Under the pieces are notes generated by a model. That model worked only from the letters and a program-made list of their open reading frames with translations. It was not told where the DNA came from and ran no database searches. Below, piece by piece: positions 62,071 to 64,000 of a stretch of DNA of 64,000 nt. Both the position numbers and the translations under genes were made by a program. Origin of the DNA: Rhipicephalus microplus (taxonomy: Eukaryota > Arthropoda > Arachnida > Ixodida > Ixodidae); assembly GCF_043290135.1 (NCBI RefSeq), contig NC_134701.1, positions 60,632,502 through 60,696,501 of the forward strand, given 5' to 3'. Position 1 is the first letter of the stretch, and every line of letters starts with the position of its first letter.

Positions 62071-63733
62071 TGGGTCATTCCACGTCAGACGTCCCAGCCA
62101 TTTTGGCGACCATCTCAAATGTATTCGAATAAATTGCGCTGATCTTGCTGCATTAAAAAAGGCAACTGCTAGAAAATTTCGCAGACAAATAATTTTTGGT
62201 CGTGTGGCTGCCTCCTAAACTTCCCGGAATCTCGTCTGAATGTTTGTAAAAAAATTATTTCATAAGTACCTCTTCTTCTTCCGTGCCAAATTCGGTCTAC
62301 AAGTTAAATCAAGGGCTTGCGTGAAGTGTTTGAAGCTCAGTAATATTATTACCATTTTTCGACCTCTTACGCCTGAAATAATGTAGCCGAAATGTGTTAT
62401 ATCTGAATTTTCTATATCAATACTCCACTGTGAATTTATATCTGACTTAATCCACATAAGGTATATTTGGAGAAAAAATATTTTAGACCTCTCAAGCTGT
62501 CCAACTTTACAAAAAAAATCGCGAATTTAACAAATTAGTTTTTTTTTCTATAATGAGATGCAACTTGCACCAAGTGGTGGTTGAATTAAAATAGACCTTG
62601 TACCTAAATAAAAAGCAAATAAACAGCTCTGTTCATTTGCCAAATTTTGTAATAGCAATTTATGTTTTGAAAAAAAGATCACAGCATATCCACGGAGTGA
62701 ATGATGATGAGTGGGGCGTAGCTTTCGTCCGTCCGGAAGTACGAACGGATGGACATACAGTCTGACGCAAGTATGGACGGACTCACGGACAGACCGACGC
62801 ACGGAAGCCCGGACGGATGGATGCACAGACGAATAGACGAAAGCACAAAGGCAAGGACGAACGATTCGCCCCACGTATCATCATTTTGTCCGTGTATATG
62901 CTGCAAAACCACTAACGCTATCTATTGTGCAACTCATAAAGTGGCTACCTAATACTAGTACGATACCGAGGTGGGAACGACCTACGGCCTCAAGAGCTTT
63001 GCCCCTAAATGATTTTTGATGTTCCAAGTTACCCATTTGCCATTTGGTCATACGGCAGCCGAAACCTCGAGGTTCCCCATTGCCGCTTATGGGAAAATCG
63101 AAAAATTATTTTATTCCTTGAAATAGAAATTGTAATAAAGAAACTTCTCACCTACAATAAACTATTTATTTGCTTTCAATTTAGGTAAAAAGTGACTTTT
63201 GTTTGGACCACCACATAGTGCAAATTGCATCTCAATACGGACAAAAATGACAATTTTGTGGATTGAGTGATCTTTTCTCACAGAGGTTAACAGCTTAAAA
63301 TGCCTTAAAATAATTTTTCATCAGAATATATTTTCTGTGAAGTAAGTAGTCACAGCTCAGATATTCATACAAAGTGCAGAATCGCAATGAGAAAATGCAA
63401 ACATAACACATTTCGGCTAAATTCTTGCAGACGTATGTGGCCGAAAATTTGTATTAATATTACTGAGTTTCAAACACCTTACATAAGCCCTTTACTTAAC
63501 ATGTACCAAACTTGGTATAAAAAAGAATCGGTACTTGTAAAATATTTTTTACAAACAACATTCAAAACACATTCTTGAAAGTTTAAAAGGCAACCGCGTG
63601 ACCAAAAACTTTTTTCTCTCCGAAGTATTCAAGCTGTTCATTGTTTTCAGTGCATTAAATCAGCACAATTTTTTTTCAAACACATTTGCCATAGCCACAA
63701 AATTGGCTGGAAAATTTGGAATAAAGTGACCCA
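62071..63733. mobile_element. Long inverted-repeat (fold-back) element, arms ~580 bp
   Basis: The left arm (62071-about 62655) and the reverse complement of the right arm (about 63145-63733) align throughout. Tips TGGGTCATTCC against TGGGTCACTTT, both leading to CCAGCCA; then a TTTGCCA/TTTGG block, GACCAAAAA, TTTACAAACA, ATATTACTGAG(T/C)TTCAAACAC, AACACATTTCGGCTA, and near the loop TTTATTTGCTTT, ACCACCAC and GCATCTCA. Identity is about 70-75 percent. The ~490-bp loop contains a second, smaller terminal-repeat element. No protein frame. Probably an old non-autonomous DNA element. Confidence 0.72.
62682..62903. mobile_element. Nested 222-bp element with ~37-bp terminal inverted repeats
   Basis: The left end CAGCATATCCACGGAGTGAA and the reverse complement of the right end (CAGCATATACACGGACAAAA) align, as do the following AATGATGAT and GTGGGGCG blocks. 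The interior is a run of imperfect GACGGACGGATGG-type units. One terminus is also found at 2576-2628. It lies in the loop of the larger inverted repeat. Confidence 0.75.
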
Positions 63734-64000
63734 GTTACTTTCACTCAACGAAGATTGCATACTGCTAAATTAGGGCCATTTGTTTCAATCATGCTGGCAG
63801 GCTGAAGAAGCATAACTCTTTCCCGATGCAGTGTAGGCTGTTTAGTGGCTGTGAGTGTTTTGTTCCAAAATAAATATGCTGCCAATTCTTACCTAATGGC
63901 TGCAACACATTCTTAGATACCGTGCAGTATGTATAATATTAAAGTGTTTTTTGTGCAACAAAAAATAATAATGCACTTCATATAGCGAAAATACCTTTAA
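63734..64000. other. AT-rich DNA, nothing recognised
   Basis: No gene, repeat or RNA recognised to the window end. Confidence 0.5.

Overview
This window reads as repeat-dense, intron-bearing animal DNA, most likely from a hard tick (Ixodidae; inference). The reasons are the mixture of Ty3/Gypsy, BEL/Pao and CR1/L2-type LINE elements, several copies of a tRNA-derived SINE that looks like the Ruka-type SINEs known from ticks (recalled, not searched), a THAP/P-element transposase relic, and long stretches of AT-rich DNA without genes. There is no prokaryotic gene layout, CRISPR array or rRNA. No complete host gene was found. Three short candidate host exons are listed with low to moderate confidence.

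Layout. 0.2-3.6 kb: two adjoining inverted-repeat elements (218-1049 and 1068-3590). 5.2-5.45 kb: a candidate in-phase exon. 5.6-6.6 kb: a broken BEL/Pao gag. 7.3-8.0 kb: a strict 57-bp minisatellite inside a Thr/Ser-rich reading frame. 8.6-15.1 kb: Gypsy-1, with 407-bp LTRs, gag, and a pol split by a LINE fragment. 15.6-19.75 kb: an older 5'-truncated copy of the same family. 20.4-22.5 kb: a decayed LINE. 26.3-31.5 kb: Gypsy-3 on the minus strand, with 311-bp LTRs and the RNase H region lost. 31.56-32.8 kb: a ~146-bp tandem repeat followed by a GATA microsatellite. 35.5-38.8 kb: a LINE with endonuclease and reverse transcriptase. 38.8-42.1 kb: a minus-strand P-element/THAP transposase pseudogene. 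45.1-50.6 kb: Gypsy-2, the best preserved element (174-bp LTRs, perfect ATAT target duplication, two obvious lesions). 50.75-56.8 kb: a BEL/Pao element carrying a SINE with a perfect 13-bp target duplication. 57.2-60.2 kb: Gypsy-4 on the minus strand, no LTRs seen. 60.2-60.4 kb: an ACACCCT fold-back repeat. 61.3-61.4 kb: a candidate terminal exon on the minus strand. 62.07-63.73 kb: another long inverted repeat with a smaller terminal-repeat element nested in its loop.

How the parts work together. In the LTR elements gag supplies the particle and pol supplies protease, reverse transcriptase, RNase H and integrase. In Gypsy-1 and Gypsy-2 pol lies in the -1 frame relative to gag. In Gypsy-2 a textbook G GGA AAC slippery heptamer abuts the gag stop and is followed after 9 nt by a possible 7-bp stem, so -1 ribosomal frameshifting probably makes Gag-Pol. 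Gypsy-1, -2 and -3 share a primer-binding sequence and ATAT-like targets. Repeated short perfect hairpins at retroelement breakpoints suggest snap-back DNA synthesis during repair. All identifications rest on reading motifs by eye; no database search was run.
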